DNA of 64,000 nt from positions 372,001 through 436,000 of the forward strand of contig NZ_SMRO01000001.1 of the NCBI RefSeq assembly GCF_004359985.1, read 5' to 3'. The notes under the pieces are model-generated. The model was not told the DNA's origin, did not search any database, and was given only the letters and a program-made list of their open reading frames with translations. This document shows positions 27,016 to 35,753 of the stretch, piece by piece. How positions within the stretch are numbered: position 1 is the stretch's first letter; each line of letters begins with the position of its first letter. Source of the DNA: Paraburkholderia flava. Lineage in GTDB: Bacteria; Pseudomonadota; Gammaproteobacteria; Burkholderiales; Burkholderiaceae. Made by a program: the position numbers and the translations under genes.

Positions 27016-28260
27016 ATGCCTGCGTGGCTGACCATAGTAGGCATCGGCGAAGATGGCTTCGCGGGATTGGGCCGCACCGCGCGGCGCGCGCTGCTCGATG
27101 CGTCGGTGGTAATCGGCGGCGAACGGCATCTTGCGATGCTGCCCGCACGCTTGCACGCACGACGTGAACCGTGGCCGCATCCGTTCGATCTTGCACCGCT
27201 GCTCGCGCGGCGTCCCGAACCGGTCTGCGTGCTGGCGAGCGGCGACCCGATGCTGTTCGGCGTCGGCGCGACGCTTGCCCGCGCGCTGCCCGCCGACGAA
27301 CTGCACGTGCTGCCCGCGCCGTCGTCGCTGTCGCTCGCGGCGGCCCGCGCGGGCTGGCCGCTGCAGGACGTGACGATGCTGTCGCTGGTGGGCCGGCCGA
27401 TTGCGGCGCTGCATGCGCATCTGCACGACGGTGCACGTCTGCTGGTGCTCGGTGGCGATGCGACGGCGCCGTCGGCGCTCGCTACGCTGCTCGTCGAACG
27501 CGGCTTCGGCGCGACGCGGATGATCGTCTTCGAACATCTGGGCGGACCGCTCGAACACCGCATCGATACGCGTGCTGACGCATGGCACGCCGATCCTTCG
27601 GCATGGTCCCCGGCCGCGCTGAATCTCGTCGCACTCGACTGCCGCGCGGGTCTCGACGCGCAACCGCTGCCGCTCACACCCGGACTCCCCGACGAAGCGT
27701 TCGCCAACGACGGCCAGTTGACGAAGCGCGATGTCCGCGCCATTGCGCTCGCGCATCTCGCGCCGCTTCCTGGCGAACTGCTGTGGGACGTCGGTGCGGG
27801 CGCGGGCTCGATCGGTATCGAATGGATGCGATCGCATCGCACGTGTCGCGCGATTGCGATCGAAGCGCATCCGCAGCGTCAGGCGTTCATCGCGCAGAAC
27901 CGCGATGCGCTCGGTGTACCTGGTTTGCAACTGGTCGCCGGCACCGCGCCCGATGCGCTCGCTTCACTGCCGGTGCCTGACGCGATTTTTATCGGCGGTG
28001 GCGTGACCGCGTCCGGTGTGCTCGACACATGCTGGACCGCGCTGCGTCCCGGCGGCCGGCTCGTTGCGAACGCGGTGACGGTGCAGGGCGAAGCGAAGCT
28101 GGTCGCGTGGCGCGAACGCCATGGCGGCACGTTGACGCGCATCGCGCTGTCGACCGCACAACCGCTCGGCGGCTTCGACGCATGGCGTCCCGCGTTGCCG
28201 GTCACGTTGCTCGATTGCCGCAAGCCTGTCGACACGGCAGCACCGTCAGGCGATCGATGA
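27016..28260 (+). CDS. cobL: Precorrin-6Y C5,15-methyltransferase (decarboxylating) CobL
   Basis: A 414-aa fusion of CbiE (about residues 1-210; [32 protein letters not shown]) and CbiT (about 230-405; [35 protein letters not shown] as SAM-binding motif I). It methylates C5 and C15 and decarboxylates the ring-C acetate. The gene is first in the plus-strand set cobL-cobK-cobM and is divergent from the cobG riboswitch. No separate riboswitch is visible in the 98 bp upstream. The stop overlaps the cobK ATG. Confidence 0.95.
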   Translation: MPAWLTIVGIGEDGFAGLGRTARRALLDASVVIGGERHLAMLPARLHARREPWPHPFDLAPLLARRPEPVCVLASGDPMLFGVGATLARALPADELHVLPAPSSLSLAAARAGWPLQDVTMLSLVGRPIAALHAHLHDGARLLVLGGDATAPSALATLLVERGFGATRMIVFEHLGGPLEHRIDTRADAWHADPSAWSPAALNLVALDCRAGLDAQPLPLTPGLPDEAFANDGQLTKRDVRAIALAHLAPLPGELLWDVGAGAGSIGIEWMRSHRTCRAIAIEAHPQRQAFIAQNRDALGVPGLQLVAGTAPDALASLPVPDAIFIGGGVTASGVLDTCWTALRPGGRLVANAVTVQGEAKLVAWRERHGGTLTRIALSTAQPLGGFDAWRPALPVTLLDCRKPVDTAAPSGDR

Positions 28261-28979
28261 TGCGCATCCTGCTGCTCGGCGGCACCGGCGACGCGCTGCG
28301 GATCGCGCGCACTCTGAAGACACCGCACGTGTACAGCCTCGCAGGACTCGGCAAGGTGCCGGACGACCTTGCATGCACGGTGCGTGTAGGCGGCTTCGGT
28401 GGTGTCGACGGTCTCGCTCGCTATCTGGTCGACGAGCGGATCGGTCTGCTGGTCGACGCGACGCATCCTTACGCCGCGCGCATCAGCGCTAACGCGGCCG
28501 CAGCGAGCCGCATCGCGAATGTGCGGTACTGGGCGCTGCATCGCGCCGCATGGCAACCGCAACCCGGCGACGACTGGCGTTTCGCCGACGACTGGCAAGG
28601 CCTCGTCGCGTTGCTCGCACCGTTTTCCCGACCACTCTTCACGCTGGGCCGCGAACCGCTCGCGCATCTCGGCGACATTCCGTCGCATCAGCAGTGGCTG
28701 GTCCGCTGTCTCGATGCACATCCGGGCACGCAACGTGCTCATGTACTCGACGCTCGCGGTCCTTTCACGCACGACGGCGAACGCGCATTGTTCGACGCGC
28801 ATGCAATCGATGTCGTTATCAGCAAGAATAGCGGCGGCAGCGCGACCGTTGCAAAGCTCGACGTCGCGCGCGAGCGGGGTGTGCCGGTGTTGATGCTGCG
28901 GCGTCCCTCACTCCCCGCCGCGGACCGTGCATTCGACAACGACGCCGCGCTGCTGCACGCATTGCACGATTCCGGTTGA
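28257..28979 (+). CDS. cobK: Precorrin-6A reductase CobK
   Basis: A 240-aa (239 if the second of two tandem ATG codons is used) NADPH-dependent reductase. N-terminal [17 protein letters not shown], central [18 protein letters not shown] and [34 protein letters not shown] are typical of CobK/CbiJ. The tandem ATGATG overlaps the cobL TGA, so translation is coupled. It is followed by a 70-nt gap before cobM. Confidence 0.94.
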   Translation: MMRILLLGGTGDALRIARTLKTPHVYSLAGLGKVPDDLACTVRVGGFGGVDGLARYLVDERIGLLVDATHPYAARISANAAAASRIANVRYWALHRAAWQPQPGDDWRFADDWQGLVALLAPFSRPLFTLGREPLAHLGDIPSHQQWLVRCLDAHPGTQRAHVLDARGPFTHDGERALFDAHAIDVVISKNSGGSATVAKLDVARERGVPVLMLRRPSLPAADRAFDNDAALLHALHDSG

Positions 28980-29049
28980 CGCGCGTTCGCGCGCGTCGTC
29001 GTCCGGGCTGCCTGCGTGTCCATTCATCCTTCTCATTACGGAGCATGGC

Positions 29050-29802
29050 ATGACGGTGTTTTTTGTCGGCGCGGGGCCGGGCGACCCCGAACTGATCACG
29101 GTGAAAGGGCAGCGTCTGGTACGACGCTGTCCGGTGATTCTCTATGCAGGGTCGCTGGTGCCGGCCGAGGTACTCGAAGGCAACACGGCTGAACGCATCG
29201 TGAACACCGCCGACCTCGATCTCGACGAGATCATCGCGCTGCTCGCGCAGGCGGACCGCGACGGACACGACGTCGCGCGCGTCCATTCGGGCGATCCGTC
29301 GTTGTATGGAGCGATCGGCGAACAGATGCGGCGGCTTGCCGAACTCGGCATCGCATACGAGATCGTGCCGGGCGTCACCGCGACCGCGGCGTGCGCCGCC
29401 GCACTCGGCTGCGAACTGACGTTGCCGGACATTTCGCAGACGGTGATCCTCACGCGTTTCGCCAGCAAGACGACGATGCCTCCGGGCGAACAGCTCGGCG
29501 ATCTCGCGCGGCATCGTGCGACGATGGCGATTCACCTCGGCGTGCGCCATCTTGCGACGATCGTCGATGAATTGATGCCGCACTACGGTGCAACGTGCCC
29601 CGTGGCGATCGTGTATCGCGCGAGCTGGCCCGACGAGGCGCGCGTGATGGGCACGCTCGCGGACATCGTCGCGAAGGTGCGTGCGACCGACATCGAACGG
29701 ACTGCGCTGATTCTGGTGGGACGCGTGCTGGGTGCGGAGACGTTTGGCGAATCGACGCTGTACGCGAAGGAGGGCACGCGCGGAGGCGACACGCGGCACT
29801 AG
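29050..29802 (+). CDS. cobM: Precorrin-4 C11-methyltransferase CobM
   Basis: A 250-aa tetrapyrrole methylase of the CobM/CbiF type: VFFVGAGPGDPELITVKGQRL at the N-terminus, VILYAGSLVP, RVHSGDPSLYGAIGEQM, and TRFASKTTMPPGE. It methylates C11 of precorrin-4. ATG 29050 is preceded by GGAG; an upstream in-frame extension to 28927 lies within cobK and is rejected. It ends the plus-strand cob operon before a strong hairpin. Confidence 0.95.
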   Translation: MTVFFVGAGPGDPELITVKGQRLVRRCPVILYAGSLVPAEVLEGNTAERIVNTADLDLDEIIALLAQADRDGHDVARVHSGDPSLYGAIGEQMRRLAELGIAYEIVPGVTATAACAAALGCELTLPDISQTVILTRFASKTTMPPGEQLGDLARHRATMAIHLGVRHLATIVDELMPHYGATCPVAIVYRASWPDEARVMGTLADIVAKVRATDIERTALILVGRVLGAETFGESTLYAKEGTRGGDTRH

Positions 29803-29826
29803 CCGCGAGAGAGCTAAAAGCAGAAG

Positions 29827-29851
29827 CGGAAGCGGCAACATGCCGCTTCCG
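29827..29851. terminator. Hairpin between convergent cobM and SSS transporter genes
   Basis: CGGAAGCGGCA (29827-29837) and TGCCGCTTCCG (29841-29851) are perfect inverse complements around ACA, with a further GAAGC/GCTTC pairing outside. It lies between two converging genes and has no long T run on either side, so it is likely a bidirectional, U-poor terminator. Confidence 0.6.
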
Positions 29852-29876
29852 TTCGCTTCACACCATCACACGTCGT

Positions 29877-31361
29877 TCAACGCACCGGTGTCTGCGCCGA
29901 CGTTTCACCGGGCTGCACATGCGGCTGCGTCATCGCACTCACCACAACGAACACGATCACGTTCAACGCGAGCGCGAGAAAGCCGATGTTCACGTCCTTC
30001 AACGCGTCGGGCAGGAACGGCATCAATTGCGCGACGCTCAGGTGCATCAGCGTGGTCGCCGCGACCACCGCCACCCCGACGATGATGCCGCAGAACGCCC
30101 CCTGTTTCGTCGCGCGATTGCGTTGCGCGAGACTGCAGACCAGCGCGGGAAACAGCTGCGTGACGAAGTTGTAGCCCATCAGCAGCAGCGCGACGATCGT
30201 GTCGCCACCATGCAGCGTGAACGCGACCGCAACCAGCGCGACGACCGGCACCAGCAGACGCGCGAGCTTCGTCACGGCCGCATCGGACGCCTGCCGTTGT
30301 ATCCCGCCGCGGTAGATGTCGTTCGCGATCAGCGTCGACGCTGCCGTGAGAATCATCGAGCCGGGCACGAGCGCCGTGAGCACACCGGCCGCGCCGATCA
30401 CGCCGACGAACCACGGGTCGAAAGTCTGGATCGACAGACGGAACAGCGACAGGTCGATGTCGCCGCCCTTCAGGCCGGGCACCTTCAGCGTCGCGGCGAA
30501 GCCGACGAAAAACACGAACAGCAGGATCAACTGGTACAGCGGCAGCATCGCCGCGTTGCGCCGGAACACGCGTTCGCTCTTCGCGGTGAAAATCGAGCCG
30601 AACGTATGCGGCCACATGAAGAAGCCGAGCGCGGTGAGCAGCACCGTCGACTGGAACCAGACCACGCTCGAGCCCTTCGCGGGGAAGGTCAGGAAGTCGG
30701 GCCGCGCGACCTCGATTGCGCGGAACATGTCGGACACGCCGCCGTAATAGTGGATCGGCAGATAGATGCCGAGGAACAGCACGATCGCGAGAATCAGCGT
30801 GTCCTTCACCACGGAGTTCCACGCCGAGCCGCGCACGCCCGACACGATCACGTAGATCGTGACGACGACCGCGCCGATCCAGATCGCAGCACTCGACGAA
30901 ATCGCGCCGTACGAAGCGGTCGCGACGATGATGCCGAGTCCCTTCAGCTGCAGCACGAGGTACGGAATCAGCGCGGCGACGCCGACCACCGCGACCAGCA
31001 CGCCGAGCGCAGGGCTGTCGTACTTGCGCATGAAGAAGTGCGACTGCGACACGAGCCGCTGCGCTTTTGCGTAGCGCCACACCGGTGGCAGCATCCAGTA
31101 CGACAGGATGTACGCGAGCGTGCCGTACGCGAGGATGTAGTAGACCGGCGCACCCTTGCCGTACGCAAAGCCGCTGCCGCCGAGGAACGTGAAGGTCGTA
31201 TAGATTTCGCCGGCCATCAGCAGGAACACGAACGCGGTGCCGAAGCTGCGGCCGCCGACTGCCCATTGCTCCAGGTTCATGTCATGACCCCGGCGCGCCC
31301 GTATGCCGAGGTACAGCGCGAACAGCGTGACGGCGGCGATCAGAACGAGAGCGCTGCTCAT
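29877..31361 (-). CDS. mctP: Sodium:solute symporter (MctP-like monocarboxylate permease)
   Basis: A 494-aa SSS-family transporter with about 13 membrane helices. The early segment NLEQWAVGGRSFGTAFVFLLMAGE...TFLGGSGFAYGKG and the HTFGSIFTAKSERVFRRN loop are typical of the MctP-like group that imports lactate, pyruvate, acetate or some amino acids with Na+. Its start overlaps the DUF3311 stop by 4 nt, the usual arrangement for this transporter pair. The exact substrate is not shown; the symbol marks family resemblance. Confidence 0.85.
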   Translation of the reverse strand: MSSALVLIAAVTLFALYLGIRARRGHDMNLEQWAVGGRSFGTAFVFLLMAGEIYTTFTFLGGSGFAYGKGAPVYYILAYGTLAYILSYWMLPPVWRYAKAQRLVSQSHFFMRKYDSPALGVLVAVVGVAALIPYLVLQLKGLGIIVATASYGAISSSAAIWIGAVVVTIYVIVSGVRGSAWNSVVKDTLILAIVLFLGIYLPIHYYGGVSDMFRAIEVARPDFLTFPAKGSSVVWFQSTVLLTALGFFMWPHTFGSIFTAKSERVFRRNAAMLPLYQLILLFVFFVGFAATLKVPGLKGGDIDLSLFRLSIQTFDPWFVGVIGAAGVLTALVPGSMILTAASTLIANDIYRGGIQRQASDAAVTKLARLLVPVVALVAVAFTLHGGDTIVALLLMGYNFVTQLFPALVCSLAQRNRATKQGAFCGIIVGVAVVAATTLMHLSVAQLMPFLPDALKDVNIGFLALALNVIVFVVVSAMTQPHVQPGETSAQTPVR

Positions 31362-31570
31362 GATCGGACCTCCGTCTCGTCAGCGGGCGCGCGGTTCACC
31401 GGATCGAGCCGGAACACGACCGTCATGATCACCGCGCTCAGCACGACCCACAGAACGATCCATGCAAGCACCAGCGGCATGCCGAGCACCAGCGGCTCGA
31501 CACGGTTGACGAACGGGACGCCGAGCAGGATGCCGATGAACGGCAGCGCGGCGAGCACACGAAGGAACAT
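31358..31570 (-). CDS. DUF3311 small membrane protein
   Basis: A 70-aa protein with two membrane segments (about residues 5-24 and 30-52) and a short polar tail with RLDPVNRAP. It matches DUF3311, which is nearly always found immediately upstream of an SSS permease and may be an accessory subunit. It overlaps the downstream transporter gene by 4 nt. Confidence 0.85.
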   Translation of the reverse strand: MFLRVLAALPFIGILLGVPFVNRVEPLVLGMPLVLAWIVLWVVLSAVIMTVVFRLDPVNRAPADETEVRS

Positions 31571-31867
31571 GGGACGACTCCTCTAACCGGGGTTGAACGT
31601 CGTGTGGAACAGCGGAGCTTCGGCTCCGACTGTATGCCGGATAGCTCGACGCCGTAAAGGTCGTCAAAAATAAGCAGGCCGGTTGAAAGACGATGCAACG
31701 ATGTGCGCGTGCGGCATGCGTTGCTGCGCGCACGTAGGTGATCTTCGCGGTGCGTTGCGGTTACACTGATCGCCGGTCGCGCTGCGCGTCGTGCTGCGGC
31801 GCAAGAAAAATCCGGGCCACTCGCATCGAGCACGCGACGGCTAGCCTGAATAAAACCCGACACCGCC
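31571..31867. promoter_or_regulatory. Divergent region DUF3311 operon / marC
   Basis: 297 bp with both promoters. A UUCG-tetraloop hairpin, CGGAGC-ttcg-GCTCCG (31613-31628), lies about 45 nt upstream of the DUF3311 start within the likely 5' leader; such hairpins are very stable. No ORF or other element is supported. Confidence 0.45.
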
Positions 31868-32539
31868 ATGATCGACAGTCTCGTTTCCGACATCCTGTTC
31901 GGCTTCACCGGGCTCATCAGCATCATCAATCCGGTCGGCGTCGCATTCGTTTTTCTCGACCGCACCGAATCGCTCGACAGCGCGGAGCGCACCGCGCTCG
32001 CGAAGCGCGTGTCGATCAACGCGTTTTTTGTGCTGCTCGTGGCGTTCTTCGTCGGGACGCCGATCCTGCATTTCTTCGGGATTTCGATGGAGGCGCTGCG
32101 GATCGGCGGCGGTCTCGCGGTGGCGGTCAGCGGCTGGAACATGCTCAATGCACCCGATCGTCGGCCCAACGAAGAAGCGGTGAAGCAGGTCAGCCCCGAC
32201 GAAGCGAAATCGCGTGCATTTTTTCCGCTGACCATTCCGCTTACCACTGGCCCCGGCACGATCGCGACCGCGATCGCGCTGAACGCGAACCGCACGCACA
32301 AGCTGTCCGAGTTTCTGATGTCGGCGATCGCGTCGGTGACGATCAGCGTGCTGGTGGTGATCGCGATCTATCTGACGTACAGCCGCGCGGAGGTTTTTGC
32401 GCGCTATCTCGGCACCGAAGGGACCAAGGTCGCGTTGCGCGTGTCGGCGTTCCTGCTGCTGTGCATCGGCGTGCAGATTATCCTGACCGGCGTGTCGCAG
32501 TTTCTCGCGCCGCTCGCGGGTGTGCATGCTGCCAACTGA
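31868..32539 (+). CDS. MarC-family integral membrane protein
   Basis: A 223-aa protein with six predicted membrane helices and the MarC family pattern: GFTGLISIINPVGVAFVFL at the N-terminus, FGISMEALRIGGGLAVAVSGWNML, and FFPLTIPLTTGPGTIATAIAL. The function of the family is unknown; it is not a proven antibiotic-resistance factor. It is followed after 51 bp by a glutamine amidotransferase on the same strand. Confidence 0.9.
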   Translation: MIDSLVSDILFGFTGLISIINPVGVAFVFLDRTESLDSAERTALAKRVSINAFFVLLVAFFVGTPILHFFGISMEALRIGGGLAVAVSGWNMLNAPDRRPNEEAVKQVSPDEAKSRAFFPLTIPLTTGPGTIATAIALNANRTHKLSEFLMSAIASVTISVLVVIAIYLTYSRAEVFARYLGTEGTKVALRVSAFLLLCIGVQIILTGVSQFLAPLAGVHAAN

Positions 32540-32590
32540 AATTGCCACCGCGCATTTTCAACGCGCAGTGGGACTGAACGGAGACCGACC

Positions 32591-33424
32591 ATGTGCCGCT
32601 GGCTTGCCTACACAGGGAACCCGATCCAGCTCGAAACGGTACTGTTTCGCGCGCAGCATTCGCTGATCGACCAGAGCCTGCACGCGCGCCTCGGCGCGAC
32701 GACGACCAATGGCGATGGCTTCGGCGTCGGCTGGTACGGTCATCCGACCGATCCGCCGTTCCGCTATCGCTGCGTGCAGCCTGCGTGGAGCGACCGCAAT
32801 CTGCGCGAAGCGGCCCGCGCGGTGCGCGCGGGCCGCTTCGTCGCGCACATCCGCGCGGCCACCGATACGCCGGTGCAGGAAACCAACTGCCATCCGTTCC
32901 GTTACGGCCACTGGATGTTCGTGCACAACGGTTCGATCCGCAATTTTCCGGCGGTGCGACGCGATCTGATGATGGCGGTCGCGCCGGATCTGTTCATGGG
33001 CATGGAAGGGTCGACCGATTCGGAACTGATGTTCTTTCTCGCGCTGACGTTCGGGCTCGAACGCGATCCGGTTGCCGCGCTTGAACGGATGGTCGGACTC
33101 GTCGAGGAAACGGGGCGACGTTACGGCGTCGAGCATCCGCTGAACATGACCGTGTGCGCGATGAACGGCGAGCAGATCGTCGCGGTCCGCTATTCGAGCG
33201 AACGCGATTCGCGCTCGCTGTTTCACAGCACGTCGTTCAAGCATCTGCACGAGCTTTATCCGGACGATCCACGTATCAAGGCGGTCGGCGACGATGCTTA
33301 CCTGGTGCTGTCGGAACCGCTGGTCGATCTGCCGGGCGTGTGGGAGGAGGTGCCCGAAGCGACGGCGATCGTCGCGCGTGGTACCGATATTCGGCAGAGT
33401 GTGTTTGTGCCGCAGGCGGGGTGA
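32591..33424 (+). CDS. Class II glutamine amidotransferase (YafJ/EgtC-like)
   Basis: A 277-aa Ntn-type amidotransferase. The catalytic cysteine follows the initiator Met (M-C2-R-W-L-A-Y), and the glutamine-site pattern NGDGFGVGWYG, HIRAAT, NCHPFRYGHWMFVHNGSIRNF and GSTDSELMF is complete. No second (synthase) domain is attached. E. coli YafJ and EgtC are relatives; the acceptor substrate here is unknown. The start is preceded by GGAGACCGACC. Confidence 0.9.
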   Translation: MCRWLAYTGNPIQLETVLFRAQHSLIDQSLHARLGATTTNGDGFGVGWYGHPTDPPFRYRCVQPAWSDRNLREAARAVRAGRFVAHIRAATDTPVQETNCHPFRYGHWMFVHNGSIRNFPAVRRDLMMAVAPDLFMGMEGSTDSELMFFLALTFGLERDPVAALERMVGLVEETGRRYGVEHPLNMTVCAMNGEQIVAVRYSSERDSRSLFHSTSFKHLHELYPDDPRIKAVGDDAYLVLSEPLVDLPGVWEEVPEATAIVARGTDIRQSVFVPQAG

Positions 33425-33956
33425 CGGGTTTTCGCGTGCTGTCTGCGCGGCCGGTCGCGATCAGCCGACCATGGGCGGAATTCGTCATGGTTCGCTGCTG
33501 TGGCGAACCGCCTGTGTCAAACCCAGACACCCTCTCCACCGCACTCCAGCACCGCACACTTGTGCGAATCCGCCGCAATGCCAGTGCCGGTTTCTGAGCA
33601 ATCTGCTCTTCTGCGAGCGGCTTACCCCAATCCGCCAACGTGACAGCACCGCTTGCCGTCAAAGATGGCTTTATTTCGTACAGCGATACAGCGCTGCTAC
33701 GCAAACGAAGCCAGATCTTCGGATGTAAGAGGCGCTCTCCCGCGCAGCGCCGCTAAGCTGGGTGAATTCCAGTCGATGAATCCGCGCGATCGCGAGATCA
33801 GCGACACAGGCTGCATGTCACGTCTCCGCTCGATGCGACAGGCTAGCCCACAGCTATCTCGCGGTCGCCTCGCTTGCCTGCTCGCTGGGGCTGCACGCAA
33901 ATGCGAGCACCCCCCGGTTACTTCATTGCAAAGCACACCCAACAGGAATCACGTAC
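33425..33956. other. Gene-free stretch before putative effector genes
   Basis: 532 bp of lower GC than the flanks. It contains a perfect 7-bp hairpin GGTTCGC-tgctgtg-GCGAACC at 33489-33509. I looked for a paired TTCG (hrpII-like) box and did not find one with the right spacing. No ORF with a ribosome site or family signature is present. Confidence 0.4.
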
Positions 33957-35660
33957 ATGCGACTAACCGACTCCGCGCCGACGCCTCCCTCCATCGGTGA
34001 TTCCTCTCCTTTGCCAGGTGACACCGCGCCGCGTGGCACAGATGAGTCGCGCGCGCCCAAGCGCGGAGCCGTCAGTACCGCTGAAAACGCGTTTCCTGGA
34101 TTGACCGGCAAGCGCCGCCGTACTGAGAGCGGCAATGGGGTTGCCGGCAACGCCGCCGAAGGATCAACCCCGCGTCAACAGACTCGCGTGGCCTTGATGC
34201 CGGCGAGCGCAAACTTCGCGCCTCATTCCGCGCGTGGCCTCGATCTTCACATCGTCGGGCGGACTGGTTCAGCGGGCATTCAGGCGCCTGACCTCGATCA
34301 TGCACCGCTTCGTCTCGGTGGCCTCGTGCGCACGATAGCGGATTTCACCGAGGATCCCGAGTTCAAGCGCAGCGAAGGCGCTTCGACGCAGCCGGCCCGC
34401 TACCTGAGGGATAACGCGACGCAGACGCTGTATCGCTGCAAGCTTAACGAGAACCGCCCGCGGAATACGTTCAGCGACGTGGTGATGCCGCAGATGATGG
34501 TGCATGCATACGGATTCGACGATGTGCCGCAGCCGGTCTTCCTCGTCGACAACGACAATCGCCTCGGGAAGGGGAGTGATGCAGTATGGGTCGCGTCACC
34601 GATGGTCTCCGGCTTCAAGGACTGGGGACCGTTTCTCGTCGAGTCAGGTGCCCGCCACGTCGAGCCTCACAATCGCGATGCTTACGCCGCGCATCTTCGC
34701 GATCATGCCGACGCGTCCCGTAGCGCACAGGAACTGCGCAAGACGCCGGACATCGCCGGGCTGATGACGCGTTTTCCGAAAGGCGGATTCGACAAGCTGG
34801 ATCAATCCGGGCACGAGACCTTGCAGCCGCTGCGCGATCGATCGCGTGACGCACTGCAGAGACAGGACCGGATGCTCGAACTGCTGCCGGACGAATTCAA
34901 TCGCGCGCTCGCCTCTGCTTTCTACCTGGGCGAGGTCCCCGGCAACTGGGACCTCGCCAACCACGAGCGCGCGAACACCGGATTCGTGATCGACGATGAG
35001 GGTGTCCACGCGCCGACCGTCGACTGGGGTAACACGGCGCCGGTTGCGGGCTTCGGCGGCAACCTCAAGCGCGACAGCCAGCGCGCGGCGAACCAGCCGG
35101 CGCGCGTTGATGAGCCCTATGCACGAGTTCCCGACGCGCTGACGCCCAGCGGCTACATGCAGGATTTCCTGCGCGACGACGATCTGAAATACGAAAACCC
35201 ATCGAAGACTTTCGGCGCTATTGGCGGAATACCGCGTGCCGCTGTGCTGGGCGGACTTCAACGACCTGTGATCGAGTCCGAACGGGAGTTCGAACCCGCA
35301 TCCAGAACTCGCCATGACGCGCCTGACGCCGCGCTTGCGGTCGCGTGGCAACTGTCCCGTGCGCCGGGCACCCGCGTCGAGCGCGTTGTCGAGCAAATCT
35401 TCGCGCTGGCGACGGGCGAGAATCTTCCGGCATCCGTCACGCAACTTTTCTCGGAGAAAACGACGGGCTACGCGAATGCCGGGGCATTCGCGAAAGCACA
35501 GAACGATCGGACAAAGGCGCTTATCGCACGCGCGAAGGAAGGGCGTCAGCTGGAACGATGGGTCGAGAAAAACCCCGAACGCGCTGCGGAAATCTCCCAG
35601 CGTGTTGCCCGTGCACTGCGTGGCGAACCGAAAGATCCTCGCGACGCGCTGCGTGCGTGA
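33957..35660 (+). CDS. Unrecognised 567-aa protein, candidate secreted effector with kinase-like motifs
   Basis: Not recognised with certainty. The first ~75 residues are disordered, rich in Ser, Thr, Pro, Gly and Arg (with GKRRRTES), like type III secretion leaders. The middle has TLYRCKLNE, which could be a nucleotide-binding Lys strand. Next come G329-N-W-D332-L-A-N-H-E-R-A-N340-T-G-F and V355-D356-W-G-N, spaced like the catalytic loop and metal-binding Asp of protein/PI-kinase-like folds. The C-terminal ~120 residues look helical and charged. There is no signal peptide or membrane helix. GC and codon use are more mixed than the neighbours, suggesting acquisition. No secretion genes are nearby. 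The kinase idea is inference. Confidence 0.55.
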   Translation: MRLTDSAPTPPSIGDSSPLPGDTAPRGTDESRAPKRGAVSTAENAFPGLTGKRRRTESGNGVAGNAAEGSTPRQQTRVALMPASANFAPHSARGLDLHIVGRTGSAGIQAPDLDHAPLRLGGLVRTIADFTEDPEFKRSEGASTQPARYLRDNATQTLYRCKLNENRPRNTFSDVVMPQMMVHAYGFDDVPQPVFLVDNDNRLGKGSDAVWVASPMVSGFKDWGPFLVESGARHVEPHNRDAYAAHLRDHADASRSAQELRKTPDIAGLMTRFPKGGFDKLDQSGHETLQPLRDRSRDALQRQDRMLELLPDEFNRALASAFYLGEVPGNWDLANHERANTGFVIDDEGVHAPTVDWGNTAPVAGFGGNLKRDSQRAANQPARVDEPYARVPDALTPSGYMQDFLRDDDLKYENPSKTFGAIGGIPRAAVLGGLQRPVIESEREFEPASRTRHDAPDAALAVAWQLSRAPGTRVERVVEQIFALATGENLPASVTQLFSEKTTGYANAGAFAKAQNDRTKALIARAKEGRQLERWVEKNPERAAEISQRVARALRGEPKDPRDALRA

Positions 35661-35753
35661 ACCGGCGGTGGCAATGTCAAGTCAGGTGCGGCACCCCTGT
35701 TAGCGGAGCTATTCGGGCAAATCTTCGCCTGAAAGAAATCGGGAGATTTAAAA

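Noticed and set aside
29595..31586. 663-codon open frame opposite the SSS transporter
   Set aside because: Arg/His/Glu/Asp-rich antisense shadow of the transporter gene; the minus-strand frame has membrane helices and family motifs.
33600..33956. Possible paired TTCG (hrpII-type) promoter box before the effector-like genes
   Set aside because: TTCG copies are present, but none has the 16-nt spacing, so no type III regulon assignment is made.
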